From Desmonostoc vinosum HA7617-LM4 (GTDB taxonomy: Bacteria > Cyanobacteriota > Cyanobacteriia > Cyanobacteriales > Nostocaceae): a stretch of 64,000 nt of DNA. Under the pieces are notes generated by a model that saw only the letters and a list, made by a program, of their open reading frames with translations, did not search any database and had not been told where the DNA came from. The position numbers were made by a program, and so were the translations under genes. Where the stretch lies: the NCBI GenBank assembly GCA_019359515.1, contig JAHHHC010000002.1, positions 186,001 through 250,000 of the forward strand. Direction: 5' to 3'. This document shows positions 36,198 through 45,724 of the stretch, one piece after another (positions within the stretch are counted from its first letter, which is position 1; the number at the start of each line of letters is the position of its first letter).

Positions 36198-36300
36198 AGG
36201 GACTGGGGACTGGGGATTGGGGATTGGGGACTGGGGACTGGGGACTGGGGATTGAGACGCGGAGATGGGGGGACGCACAGGACGCGGAGAATAATCAGTA
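36198..36300. repeat. GGGGACT/GGGGATT heptamer array
   Basis: About seven heptamers GGGGACT or GGGGATT (36198-36254), then GAGACGCGGAGATGGGGGGAC and CACAGGACGCGGAGAATAA. The remaining bases to 36343 are AATGACAAATGACAAATG and TTCCCCATT units. Confidence 0.95.
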
Positions 36301-36343
36301 ATAAATGACAAATGACAAATGATAATTCCCCATTCCCCATTCC

Positions 36344-36844
36344 CTAAACACGCGAGTAACGCAAATGTACCCTGAGTAAGCGTAACCAGCGCATCCAAGT
36401 TTTAGCTGGGTGTTCAAAGAATGTGAAAATATCACCAAAACCTACGTTAGTTTTTTGATGGTGTATCCAGTGTTGCTCAGGTGTGGTGATAAAAAGAAAC
36501 TGGCACAGTATTGTTATAGGTTTTGGAGTTTGCCAACCTAAAACTGCAATGTGTCTCCACCACACATGAAACTGACCAAACAGTAGCCCACAAATAACAC
36601 CTATTGGAGAGAAAGACCATAAAAAAACTGCCATAAGCAGATATGGCAGCGCACCTAAGATACCATCCAAGAGAACTTGGGCATTGAATGTGAGAATGGC
36701 GTAGTGGCGAAAGTCTTTTTTCCAAGAATGATGCGTTGTTAAATGAAGGCTACCAAAAACATGCTCTGGTACGTGGTAGACGAAAGTCGAAAGGAAATCA
36801 CCAACAAACAGTAATAGCCAAGCAACAACGACAGCCTCAAGCAT
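36344..36844 (-). CDS. Membrane fatty-acid-hydroxylase-superfamily protein
   Basis: A 166-residue integral membrane protein with His boxes of the sterol desaturase/fatty acid hydroxylase superfamily: HHSWKKDFRH near 38, HVWWRH near 98 and HWIHH near 126, which would hold a di-iron site. Three or four hydrophobic segments surround them. It is shorter than typical members (200-300 residues). Substrate unknown; carotenoid or lipid hydroxylation is possible. It stands alone between repeat regions. Confidence 0.78.
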   Translation of the reverse strand: MLEAVVVAWLLLFVGDFLSTFVYHVPEHVFGSLHLTTHHSWKKDFRHYAILTFNAQVLLDGILGALPYLLMAVFLWSFSPIGVICGLLFGQFHVWWRHIAVLGWQTPKPITILCQFLFITTPEQHWIHHQKTNVGFGDIFTFFEHPAKTWMRWLRLLRVHLRYSRV

Positions 36845-37905
36845 TGATACTCCTCAAGTTCAGTAAAAAAACACCACAGAAAAAATTGTCCAAATTGTAT
36901 GCAGAATCAAGCGATCGCCTATCTCAGTATCTCTAATCGTCCCAAGTGATACACTTTGTTGATTAAGTATGTACCTGAGCTGCTAATGAAGAGAGTCCGC
37001 GCGTGCATACTGAATAGTTCTGCTCAGAATCTGCTGATGTTGATATCATTTCACGTTAATAACGATACAAATACCCAGATAGGGGTTTAGCAATGCTAAA
37101 CCCCTACGAAACACCCACGCGTATCAGGATTTTTGTAAATTGGGATGAGAAGTTGCAGTTTCATGAATCTACAATCCTTAATCTAGAATCTTTAATTGTG
37201 GTGGACAGCAACTTCCAAAAGCCTTTAACTTGGGTTTTATCTCTGTGTTGATGAAACTGATACATCTAAATCCCGATAGATATACTGTGCTTTAACATTC
37301 TTACCACACAATCTTCTTACTAAGCCACACAGTATTAGCAAAGATTGAGTTAAATTTTGTACAAATTTAGGTTAAGCTTTTTTACTTAGGTAACGAAGTT
37401 TTAGCTCAAGGTATTACCTAGAAATTCACCGAGCAAATACCAAACTGCCCCAGTAAAATCACTGAGGCAGTTTGATGAGAGTTGTTTTGCTGTCGAGTAC
37501 ATCAAAGAGTGATGTTCCGGCTGAGATACAGAGGATTGAGTATGTAGCTTTATTCCAGGGCGTCTCGACAGATCCGGATAACCTGTAAAATGTAGTGCAA
37601 ATAAAGTTCTTGTAACAGAGGTCAACCCCTTCGCTTAATTCAAAATTCACGCATTACAATCTCCATAAATAAATAATGGTGCTTTAAACAATTATTCGCA
37701 AATTCTCTTGCAAAACCTCTGCATACCTCTGTCTTGAAAAGTTGAGCCACTGCGTTGGACGGGTTCCCCGGCTTGAAGCAAGTGGCGTTCCTACGCAGAG
37801 AAACCCTCCTTCTCCTGACGGAGACGCTACGCGAACAAAACTTTGCGCTGCGCTTACTTTGCGTCCCTCTGCATTTTAAACCCCTCCTATTTCCCAAAAT
37901 ATAGT
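36845..37905. other. Gene-free 1.06-kb region with hairpins and repeats
   Basis: 37081-37105 is a perfect hairpin AGGGGTTTAGC/GCTAAACCCCT. 37439-37472 holds CAAACTGCCCCAGT/ACTGAGGCAGTTTG, a long stem with one mismatch and no T-run on either side. 37740-37870 is mosaic repeat (GGGTTCCCCGGCTTG, GAAACCCTCCTTCTCC, GGAGACGCTACGCGAAC). The three minus-strand frames in 37401-37915 show no family features. Confidence 0.65.
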
Positions 37906-38496
37906 ATGACCTCAATCAAAACTCAAAAGTTACCAACCCAAGCAATAGGAGCCAAAATTTTTCACTCATGTAACATCATTAGCTTGTTTATCATGCTCAC
38001 TAGCGGACTACAAATTTACAACGCCAATCCTGTTTTTGGTGGACGTGCAGGTTTACACATTCCTGCAATATTTACTTTAGGAGGTTGGTTAGCAGGTGGT
38101 AGACACTGGCATTTTGCAGGGATGTGGCTATTTTCCTTAAATCTCCTCTGGTATGGAATTTATATTTTAATTACTCAACGTTGGCGATATCGATTCGTAG
38201 GAGTTAATGACATTAAAGCATTACAAAAAAGTCAAAATTCCAAACGCTTAATTTATGCTTGGCATCGCATTGCCTATACAGCGATTATCCCTATCTTGCT
38301 GTTAGCTTTATTCACAGGAATTGGTATGTATAAACCTGCTCAATTTCCTTGGATTGTAGATATATTTGGCAGTTGGCAAGCCCTGCGAATCGTTCACTTT
38401 GCCTCAGTGCCAATAGTAACTGCATTTGCCATAATTCACTCTCTATTAGGACGTAAAGCCGGAGGTACTGAATTGACAGAATCGATGTTTTGGTGA
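37906..38496 (+). CDS. Membrane cytochrome b (b561/MsrQ-like) subunit
   Basis: A 196-residue protein with four membrane helices and His residues at positions expected for b-type haems (AKIFHSCNIISLFIM, GGRHWHFAGMWLF, AWHRIAYTAIIP, RIVHFASVP, IIHSLLG). It resembles bacterial cytochrome b561 / thiosulfate- and formate-dehydrogenase b subunits. The next gene, 49 bases on, is a Tat-exported molybdoenzyme, so the cytochrome probably feeds electrons from the quinone pool to it, as in MsrPQ-like pairs. ATG 37906 starts the conserved part. Confidence 0.85.
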   Translation: MTSIKTQKLPTQAIGAKIFHSCNIISLFIMLTSGLQIYNANPVFGGRAGLHIPAIFTLGGWLAGGRHWHFAGMWLFSLNLLWYGIYILITQRWRYRFVGVNDIKALQKSQNSKRLIYAWHRIAYTAIIPILLLALFTGIGMYKPAQFPWIVDIFGSWQALRIVHFASVPIVTAFAIIHSLLGRKAGGTELTESMFW

Positions 38497-38545
38497 ATGG
38501 GGAATAGGAAATGTGAAATAAGGGAAAAATAAAAAATCACAAATT

Positions 38546-39265
38546 ATGATAATTCGTGTTAATCGCTCTCTAATAAAACGCCGTAATTTTTTACAACTCT
38601 CTGGGGTTTCTGGCATTAGCTTCTTACTTGGTGGCTGCGGTACACCGATATTTGAAGATATTGTAGGTAAGCTTTCAGAACCATTAAATCAGAATGTCGA
38701 AAAGTTAATCTTTAAATCGCAAAAGCCTGTACCGGAATTTTCTCTAAGTGAGATTGAGCCAGAAGCGTTGATTATTAATTCATTTAGAAATACTCCGATT
38801 ATTGACCTAGAAAAATATCGTTTGATTGTTAACGGTGAGGTCAATAATCCTCTGAGTCTAAGCCTAACAGAAATTCAAGCTTTACCTTCAAGTTCTATGA
38901 TTATTCGCCATGTTTGTGTTGAGGGTTGGGCTGCGATCGTGCAGTGGGGTGGTGTGCGTTTGCAAGAAATTATTGCACTTGCTCAACCTAAAGATAATGT
39001 CCAATATGCATACTTTAAATCTGCCGACGGCTATTATGAAAGTTGGGATATAGCTTCAGCTTTACATCCGCAAACTTTATTAGCTTATCAAAAAAATGGC
39101 GATGTTTTACCAAAAGAAAATGGTGCGCCTTTACGTTTAGCTTCACCAATCAAACTTGGTTATAAGCAGAGTAAGTGGGTAACTCAAATTACGCTAGTTA
39201 GTTACTTATCCCTTTTTAAGGGCTACTGGGAAGACCAAGGTTACGAATGGTTTGCAGGGCTTTGA
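38546..39265 (+). CDS. Tat-exported molybdopterin oxidoreductase (sulfite oxidase/MsrP superfamily)
   Basis: A 239-residue protein with the twin-arginine signal KRRNFLQLSG followed by a hydrophobic stretch and FLLGGC, a lipobox-like sequence, so it may be a Tat lipoprotein. The oxidoreductase molybdopterin domain has the Mo-ligating Cys124 in RHVCVEGWAA and GAPLRLASPIKLGYKQSKWV. It is shorter than E. coli MsrP (334 residues). The likely role is a periplasmic reductase such as protein-methionine-sulfoxide reductase, with the preceding cytochrome b as electron donor; substrate unproved. Cofactor supply needs MoaC, also in the window. Confidence 0.88.
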   Translation: MIIRVNRSLIKRRNFLQLSGVSGISFLLGGCGTPIFEDIVGKLSEPLNQNVEKLIFKSQKPVPEFSLSEIEPEALIINSFRNTPIIDLEKYRLIVNGEVNNPLSLSLTEIQALPSSSMIIRHVCVEGWAAIVQWGGVRLQEIIALAQPKDNVQYAYFKSADGYYESWDIASALHPQTLLAYQKNGDVLPKENGAPLRLASPIKLGYKQSKWVTQITLVSYLSLFKGYWEDQGYEWFAGL

Positions 39266-39308
39266 GAAAGTCATAAATTGTCTATTTACATAACCAGAAC
39301 TTAAAATA

Positions 39309-40742
39309 ATGAACTTTTTTGATAAATTGAACTATAACATCTTACAAAATCAAAGCTTACTATTTGTAGGTCTTGATCCTAATCCAGAGATGATGCCTGC
39401 TAGTTACGAATCTCAAGATGTTATTGCTAATTTATGGAATTGGTTGCAATTTATTATTACTGAAACTGCTGATTTTGTTTGTGCTTATAAACCTACACTT
39501 GGTTTTTATGAAGCCTTGGGAATCCCAGGTTTAGAACTATTGCATAAAACTTTAGCCATTATTCCAGACCATATCCCTGTTATTTTAGATGCTAAACATA
39601 GTGACTTAAATACTAGTACTGTCTTTGCTCGCACCGTGTTTACAGATTGGCACGTAGATGCAATAACCCTCAGTCCCTACGCCGGACAAGACCATGTAGC
39701 ACCTTTTTTGGTCTATGCTGATAAAGCTGTGTTTATTCTATGTTGTACTGCTAATTCCAGAGCAGAAATCTTACAACAACACCCGACAAAGGAGTCACCT
39801 TTTTATTTACAGGTAGTCAAGGAATCAAAAAACTGGGGAACTCCAGAACAGTTGGGTTTGGAAGTAGGTACAACAAATCCTGAAACTTTTGCACTTATTC
39901 GCTCAATTGCTCCTGAAAGATTGATTATGGCACGTAGCATTTGGGCGGAAGGTGGTAACTTAAAGCAAGTTATAGCGGCAGGTTTAAATAGTAGCGGTGA
40001 TGGTTTGCTGATTCCAGTTCCTCAAGATATGTTGGGACATCAAAAATTATCTGAAGAAGTTCAAATTTTACGTGCAGAAATTAATCATTTAAAAGCTGAA
40101 AATGTTCAAGATAATTCTACCTGTTCTGTGTGGCTGCCTGATGTTTGTTTTTTAAATCGACACCCTCAACAAGATTTGATTTTACAACTTTATGATATTG
40201 GCTGCATTATGTTTGGCAATTTTGTCCAAGCATCAGGAGCCATATTTCCTTATTACATCGATTTACGCAAAATCATTTCTAATCCACAAATATTTAATCA
40301 AGTTCTCACTGCTTATGAGAATATTTTGAAAAACCTTACTTTTGATAGATTGGCAGGTATTCCTTATGGTTCTTTACCTACTGCTACTGGTTTAGCCTTG
40401 CGTCTTCAATGTCCGATGATTTTTCCTCGCAAGGAAGTTAAAGCACACGGAACTAGGAGAGTAATTGAAGGTAATTTTTATCCTGGAGAAACTGTTGCGG
40501 TAGTTGATGATATTCTGATCAGTGGTAAAAGTGTGATGGAAGGAGCAGAAAAGCTACAATCAGCAGGATTAAATGTAAATGATATTGTGGTACTTATTGA
40601 TCATGAGCAAAAAGTGCAAGATAAGTTGCAACAAAATGGTTATCGCGCTCATGCGGTTTTAACTATTTCGGAAATTACCACAACTCTATATCAAGCAGGC
40701 AGAATAAATGATGAGCAATTTTCCGCTTTTAGTGAAACTTAG
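39309..40742 (+). CDS. pyrFE: Fused orotidine-5'-phosphate decarboxylase and orotate phosphoribosyltransferase
   Basis: A 477-residue bifunctional enzyme for the last two steps to UMP. The N-terminal decarboxylase (about 1-275) has FVGLDPNPEMMP and the catalytic VILDAKHSDLNTS. The C-terminal phosphoribosyltransferase (about 290-477) has the PRPP loop VAVVDDILISGKS. The order OMPDC-OPRT is the reverse of the animal and plant UMP synthase (OPRT-OMPDC) but is known from cyanobacteria and some protists. It starts 43 bases after the molybdoenzyme gene, so co-transcription is possible although functions differ. Confidence 0.93.
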   Translation: MNFFDKLNYNILQNQSLLFVGLDPNPEMMPASYESQDVIANLWNWLQFIITETADFVCAYKPTLGFYEALGIPGLELLHKTLAIIPDHIPVILDAKHSDLNTSTVFARTVFTDWHVDAITLSPYAGQDHVAPFLVYADKAVFILCCTANSRAEILQQHPTKESPFYLQVVKESKNWGTPEQLGLEVGTTNPETFALIRSIAPERLIMARSIWAEGGNLKQVIAAGLNSSGDGLLIPVPQDMLGHQKLSEEVQILRAEINHLKAENVQDNSTCSVWLPDVCFLNRHPQQDLILQLYDIGCIMFGNFVQASGAIFPYYIDLRKIISNPQIFNQVLTAYENILKNLTFDRLAGIPYGSLPTATGLALRLQCPMIFPRKEVKAHGTRRVIEGNFYPGETVAVVDDILISGKSVMEGAEKLQSAGLNVNDIVVLIDHEQKVQDKLQQNGYRAHAVLTISEITTTLYQAGRINDEQFSAFSET

Positions 40743-40991
40743 TAAGTAAATCGGCGCTAATACTTCAAGCTATATGAATAAATATGAATGTCATCAATGT
40801 AGGGTGTATTATGCCGTAGGCTAATGCACCGTCAACAATTTAAGTTGCGCTGCGCGACAACGCACTATACATTAAAATCATATTTATTCATATACATTGA
40901 ATTTCTCTTGCTAACTTACTTAGTCAAAGTTTAAATCTCTGCCTATAGCAAGACTACGTAGGGTAAATGTCTTTAATTTTGAATTTCAAAT
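40743..40991. other. Short intergenic with GTAGGGTGTATTATG repeat
   Basis: 249 bases, with an inverted arrangement around 40780-40900: ATATGAATAAATATGAATGT on one side and CATATTTATTCATATACATT on the other enclose a GTAGGGTGTATTATGCCGTA / GTTGCGCTGCGCGACAACGC segment. Looks like a small dispersed palindromic element; no gene. Confidence 0.6.
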
Positions 40992-42101
40992 ATGCCTTTT
41001 TCACTCAACCAACTAATTAAATGGTTAATTTTAACGCTGTTATTTCCTTTAGCCTTTCTCAATTTTTGGCTAGCGTTTCAGTTCTTTCAAAGTTTTCAAC
41101 CCTTAGTAACAATTTTTATCCTAGCTACTTTACTGGCTTTCATTTTAAACTACCCTGTCTCAATTCTCCAGCGACAAGGAGTTAAACGCAACTATGCAGT
41201 AGCATTAGTTTTTATTTTGACTTTGGTATTTATTATTTCTGTAGGTATTACTTTATTACCTATTGCTTTAGAGCAATTTCATGAGATGGTTAGACTGCTA
41301 CCTCAATGGATTGATTCCAGCGAGGAGAAAGTACAAATTTTAAATACCTGGCTTTTTAGCCATAAGTTAAATATAGATTTAAGTCAGCTATTCACACGCA
41401 TAACTGACCGATTACCTGATGAATTAGAGTATCTCTCTGATAAACTATTGGGCATTATTATTGATACTATTGATAGTATATCTGAAGCGTTAATTACGGT
41501 AGTCATAACTTTTTACTTATTATTAGATGGGCCCAGACTTTGGGAGGGAATATTTAAGAAAATACCAGGTAATTTTGCTCAAAAGGTCAGCAAGTCTATT
41601 CAGCAGAATTTCCAAAATTACCTAATTGGTCAGGGAACTTTGGCTTTATTAATGGGAGTTTCAGAAACTTTATTATTCTTAATATTTCAAGTTCAGTTTG
41701 GCTTGCTGTTTGGTTTGGGAGTTGGATTTTTAAGTTTGATTCCTTTTGGCGATATTGTGAGTTTGTTAGGAATAGTTTTAATCATCGCATCACACGATTT
41801 TTGGTTAGCGTTGAAGGTGTTTGCTGTAGCTATTGTAATTGATCAGTTAATTGACCAAGCGATCGCACCACGTTTGTTGGGTAGTATTACAGGTTTGAGA
41901 CCAATATGGGTGATAGTTGCTTTATTGGTAGGAACCAATATTGCTGGTGTGTTGGGTTTATTAATTGCAGTACCCGTAGCTGGTTTTATCAAAGATATCG
42001 CAGATGGTTTTTCTCAACCTAGTTATTCTCATAATTTGCTTGAGGGTAAAGAATCAACAGAAATGATTGATAGGGAGCAGGGGATAAGGGATAGGGGATA
42101 G
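40992..42101 (+). CDS. AI-2E family transporter
   Basis: A 369-residue inner-membrane protein with about seven or eight hydrophobic segments. Typical family signatures are a first helix pair followed by LLAFILNYPVSILQRQGVKRNYAVALVF and the C-terminal GLFFGLGVGFLSLIPFGDIVSLLG- and ITGLRPIWVIVALLVG-like segments. Members include TqsA and Na+/H+ antiporters; the substrate here is unknown. The last ~20 residues are charged and overlap a GATAGGG repeat, so the C terminus may be repeat-derived. Confidence 0.9.
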   Translation: MPFSLNQLIKWLILTLLFPLAFLNFWLAFQFFQSFQPLVTIFILATLLAFILNYPVSILQRQGVKRNYAVALVFILTLVFIISVGITLLPIALEQFHEMVRLLPQWIDSSEEKVQILNTWLFSHKLNIDLSQLFTRITDRLPDELEYLSDKLLGIIIDTIDSISEALITVVITFYLLLDGPRLWEGIFKKIPGNFAQKVSKSIQQNFQNYLIGQGTLALLMGVSETLLFLIFQVQFGLLFGLGVGFLSLIPFGDIVSLLGIVLIIASHDFWLALKVFAVAIVIDQLIDQAIAPRLLGSITGLRPIWVIVALLVGTNIAGVLGLLIAVPVAGFIKDIADGFSQPSYSHNLLEGKESTEMIDREQGIRDRG

Positions 42102-42406
42102 GGATAACTTAGGTCTTGAAGCCGACTTTATTTTATTAAAAAAATGTGATCGCTTAAATACAAGTTCGTAATCCGTAATTAAGTTTTGTAATGGGGATTT
42201 AGCGCAAAGTCACTCTTTGGGTTTCCTCCTCACTGACGGCAGTTGTTCATGGGGGAAACCACGCCACTTGCGCGGCTGCCGGGAAACCCGAAGGGCGCAG
42301 TGGCTCCCCAAGATCACACTGCCTCAACTTTGTAAGACCCCAACACAAAACTTGCCGATTATAGCACCGGGGGATTTAACCCCACGGAACTCGTTAATAG
42401 TAGTTT
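42102..42406. repeat. Mosaic repeat region
   Basis: 305 bases with GGGATAAGGGATAGGG (continuing from the preceding gene), TTCGTAATCCGTAATTAAG, GGGTTTCCTCC, GGGGGAAACCACGCCAC and GGGAAACCCGAAGGGCGCAG blocks. The frame at 42217-42429 is repeat translation. Confidence 0.8.
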
Positions 42407-42604
42407 CTAGCCCTTCAACGCTTTTCTAAAGTTACGGCGATAGGATGGATTAGTAATAAATAAAGCTGGCCATAACAAAGCTAAACCAATACGGTTTGGT
42501 AAACTTGGACTAAAATTAGTCCGCTCAAATCCTTTCCAAAACTTCCAAACACCAACTACATAAACCCCTATCAAAGCAACAATAATTAATTTAACCATTC
42601 CCAT
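42407..42604 (-). CDS. Small single-helix membrane protein, conserved in cyanobacteria
   Basis: A 65-residue protein with an N-terminal membrane helix (MVKLIIVALIGVYVVGVWKFW) and a basic C-terminal half containing SLPNRIGLALLWPALFITNPSYRRNFRKAL. Start at 42604 or the second Met two codons on; GGAG lies just upstream. I recognise it as a commonly found Nostoc hypothetical but know no function. Confidence 0.65.
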   Translation of the reverse strand: MGMVKLIIVALIGVYVVGVWKFWKGFERTNFSPSLPNRIGLALLWPALFITNPSYRRNFRKALKG

Positions 42605-43177
42605 GAACTCCGTGAGTAACTAATAGCATTTGAGTTAAGTAGTCCTACATCAAGTATAAGCTGTTGCGCTTTTAATTTGTATAGTTCAAACTGCTCTTAA
42701 GACGCCGTGACACGGAGACGCAAAGATGTAATTTGAATGACGATTAGCAGGACTTAAACTGTTATTGGTCATTTGTCCTTTGTTCTTTGTCAATACAAAT
42801 GACCAATGACTAATGACAAAGCCAAAAGTTTGAGCTGTTCGCGTAGTGTCTCTGAAGCCTGATGTGCTGCATTCGGTCGATTTACCAAAAAATTGGGTTT
42901 AAAGCCCTGCCCTTCTGCGGAGAATCAATAACGAATGACAATGCCCAATTCCCATTTTCACGGCAGGTCTAGTATAGTTACTTCAAAGACAATTTTTCTT
43001 AATTGATTATCGTTAGGCAAAACTAGCTATCTACAGAGTAAATATACTCATTTTTCATAGATGCGTCTTGCGGATGTTACTTAAATATCAATATCCATAG
43101 GAGACTAGAACAAGAATCACAAAACTGATCTCATGGGTCTTGAAGCAGCAAATGCTGCAAATAGCTAAGGAGGATTT
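42605..43177. other. Upstream region of the GDP-sugar enzyme gene
   Basis: 573 bases without a gene. Contains ATGACCAATGACTAATGAC tandem words near 42800 and GACGCCGTGACACGGAGACGC near 42703. AAGGAGG at 43168 is the ribosome-binding site of the next gene. Confidence 0.55.
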
Positions 43178-45706
43178 ATGCGTGCAGTGCTGATGGCAGG
43201 CGGTTCAGGAACGCGGCTTCGCCCGTTAACTTGCGATCTGCCCAAACCTATGGTGCCGATATTAAATCGACCAATTGCTGAACATATCATTAATCTCCTC
43301 AAACGACATCAAATCACAGAAGTTATTGCAACACTGCATTATCTACCTGATGTTCTGCGAGACTACTTTCAAGATGGCAGCGATTTTGGTGTACAGATGA
43401 CCTACGCTGTCGAAGAAGACCAACCTCTGGGTACGGCAGGATGTGTGAAGAATATCGCTGAACTCCTTGATGAAACTTTTTTGGTAATTAGCGGTGACAG
43501 CATAACAGATTTTGACCTCACCGCAGCAATTGAATTTCATAAACAAAAACAGTCAAAAGCAACTTTAATTCTAACTAGGGTTCCGAATCCGATTGAATTT
43601 GGTGTGGTAATTACTGATGAACAAGCACGAATTTGTCGCTTTTTAGAAAAACCCTCTACCAGTGAGATTTTTTCTGATACCGTCAATACTGGCACTTACA
43701 TTCTTGAACCAGAAGTTTTAGATTATTTGCCAGCTAACACTGAATCTGATTTTTCCAAAGACTTATTTCCACTGCTGTTGGCAAAAAATGAACCTATGTA
43801 TGGCTACATCGCCCAAGGTTACTGGTGCGATGTCGGTCATTTAGATGCCTATCGTGAAGCCCAGTATGATGCACTAGCTCGTAAGGTAGAACTCGACTTT
43901 CCCTATAAAGAAATCTCACCTGGGTTGTGGGTAGGTCAAAATACTTATATCGATCATGCAGCAGTGATTGAAACCCCAGCCGTGATTGGCGATAATTGCC
44001 GCATTGGGGCAAGAGTACAGATTGAAGACGGTACAGTAATTGGTGATAATGTCACGATTGGCGCAGATGCAAATCTCAAGCGACCGATTGTTTGGAACGG
44101 TGCAATTATTGGTGAAGAAGCACATCTTTCAGCCTGTGTAATTTCCCGTGGTACTCGTGTAGACCGCCGCGCTCATGTATTAGAAGCGGCTGTTGTCGGT
44201 TCGCTTTCTACTGTTGGAGAAGAAGCTCAAATTAGCCCTGGTGTGCGTGTTTGGCCGAGTAAAAAGATTGAGTCAGGTGCTATTTTAAACATCAACCTGA
44301 TTTGGGGTAATACCGCTCAGCGCAATTTATTTGGGCAGCGCGGGGTACAAGGATTAGCTAATATTGACATTACTCCAGAATTTGCCGTAAAGTTGGGGGC
44401 TGCTTACGGTTCTACTTTGAAGCCTGGTTCTAAAATCACGGTTTCCCGCGACCAGCGTAATGTCTCACGGATGGTGACGCGATCGCTCATTGCCGGTTTG
44501 ATGTCAGTAGGTGTTGATATTCAAAACCTCGATGCCACAGCTATCCCCATCGCTCGCACGGTTATCCCTACAATGTTGATAGCTGGTGGTATTCATGTGC
44601 GAGTCCACCCAGACCGCCCAGATTACATTTTGATCGAATTCATGGATGCCAAGGGCATTAATATCTCAAAAGCCCTAGAAAAGAAAATTGAAGGGGCTTA
44701 TTTTAAAGAAGATATGCGGCGATCGCAAATTCACGAAATTGGCGATGTTTCCTATCCCAGCCAAGTCATTGACCGCTACTGCACCGCCTTTGAGAAATTA
44801 TTGCATGTCGATACATTGCGAAACAGCAGAGCCAAAGTGGTGATTGATTATGTATACGCCGTATCTGGGGCAGTCTTGCCGCAAATGTTAGATAAATTTG
44901 GTGCTGATGCGGTGGTACTAAATGCCAGTCTCAATCAAACCGCCATGTCAACCACTGACCGCGAAGGATTGCTGACTCAATTAGGCCATGTAGTCGAGGC
45001 ATTGAAAGCTAACTTTGGTGTCCAAGTATCGGCTAATGGCGAACAACTGATTTTAGTTGATGAATCGGGTTTTCCGATTCGTGGGGAAATGTTGACAGCG
45101 CTAATGGTGGACATGATCTTGATGGCTAATCCCAGAAGCACAGTAGTTGTACCGGTTCATGCTTCTAGCGGAGTCGAACAAGTTGCCCGTCGCCACGATG
45201 GTAAAATCATCCGCACCAAAGCCAACCCAACAGCTTTGATGGAAGCTTCTCAGAAAAACCCAAATGTCGTCTTGGGTGGTAGTGGAGACATCGGTTTCAT
45301 TTTCCCGCAATTGCATCCAGGATTTGATTCCATGTTTTGCATTGCCAAAATCATTGAAATGCTCACCATCCAGGAGCGTTCTTTGGCTACAGTCCGCTCA
45401 GAATTGCCCCGTGTGATTCACAAAGCTCACACAGTTCGCTGTCCTTGGACAGCCAAAGGTGCGTTGATGCGCTACTTAGTTGAAACTCACCCAGCCCAAA
45501 ATCTCGAACTCATCGACGGCGTGAAAATTTGTCAGCCCTATGACGACAGTTGGCTATTAGTTCTACCAGACGCTAGCGAACCACTAGTACATTTGTATGC
45601 TAATAGTAATGATCGCGATTGGGTAGATGAAACCTTAAGACAATACCGCGCCCGTGTCCAGACATTTGTAGAAAGACAACAAGAACATCAGACTGCTGAG
45701 GTTTGA
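43178..45706 (+). CDS. Mannose-1-phosphate guanylyltransferase-like / degenerate phosphomannomutase fusion
   Basis: An 842-residue cytoplasmic protein. Residues 1-230 are a nucleotidyltransferase ([22 protein letters not shown], then LVISGDSI and SDFSKDLFP). Residues about 245-370 are left-handed beta-helix hexapeptide repeats ([13 protein letters not shown]). From about 385 to the end is a phosphohexomutase-like domain. In that domain the phosphoserine loop TASHNP is replaced by [10 protein letters not shown] and the metal loop DGDxDR by GGSGDIGF, so mutase activity is doubtful. The likely product is GDP-mannose or another NDP-sugar for polysaccharides. AAGGAGG precedes the ATG. Confidence 0.88.
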   Translation: MRAVLMAGGSGTRLRPLTCDLPKPMVPILNRPIAEHIINLLKRHQITEVIATLHYLPDVLRDYFQDGSDFGVQMTYAVEEDQPLGTAGCVKNIAELLDETFLVISGDSITDFDLTAAIEFHKQKQSKATLILTRVPNPIEFGVVITDEQARICRFLEKPSTSEIFSDTVNTGTYILEPEVLDYLPANTESDFSKDLFPLLLAKNEPMYGYIAQGYWCDVGHLDAYREAQYDALARKVELDFPYKEISPGLWVGQNTYIDHAAVIETPAVIGDNCRIGARVQIEDGTVIGDNVTIGADANLKRPIVWNGAIIGEEAHLSACVISRGTRVDRRAHVLEAAVVGSLSTVGEEAQISPGVRVWPSKKIESGAILNINLIWGNTAQRNLFGQRGVQGLANIDITPEFAVKLGAAYGSTLKPGSKITVSRDQRNVSRMVTRSLIAGLMSVGVDIQNLDATAIPIARTVIPTMLIAGGIHVRVHPDRPDYILIEFMDAKGINISKALEKKIEGAYFKEDMRRSQIHEIGDVSYPSQVIDRYCTAFEKLLHVDTLRNSRAKVVIDYVYAVSGAVLPQMLDKFGADAVVLNASLNQTAMSTTDREGLLTQLGHVVEALKANFGVQVSANGEQLILVDESGFPIRGEMLTALMVDMILMANPRSTVVVPVHASSGVEQVARRHDGKIIRTKANPTALMEASQKNPNVVLGGSGDIGFIFPQLHPGFDSMFCIAKIIEMLTIQERSLATVRSELPRVIHKAHTVRCPWTAKGALMRYLVETHPAQNLELIDGVKICQPYDDSWLLVLPDASEPLVHLYANSNDRDWVDETLRQYRARVQTFVERQQEHQTAEV

Positions 45707-45724
45707 GGAAATTGGGAACTGAAG

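Noticed and set aside
37520-37581. Thiamine (TPP) riboswitch
   Set aside because: GGCTGAGATAC and GATCCGGATAA resemble its core, but the flanking stems (P1, and the CCGG/CCGG stem after GATC) do not pair, and no thi gene is downstream on either strand.
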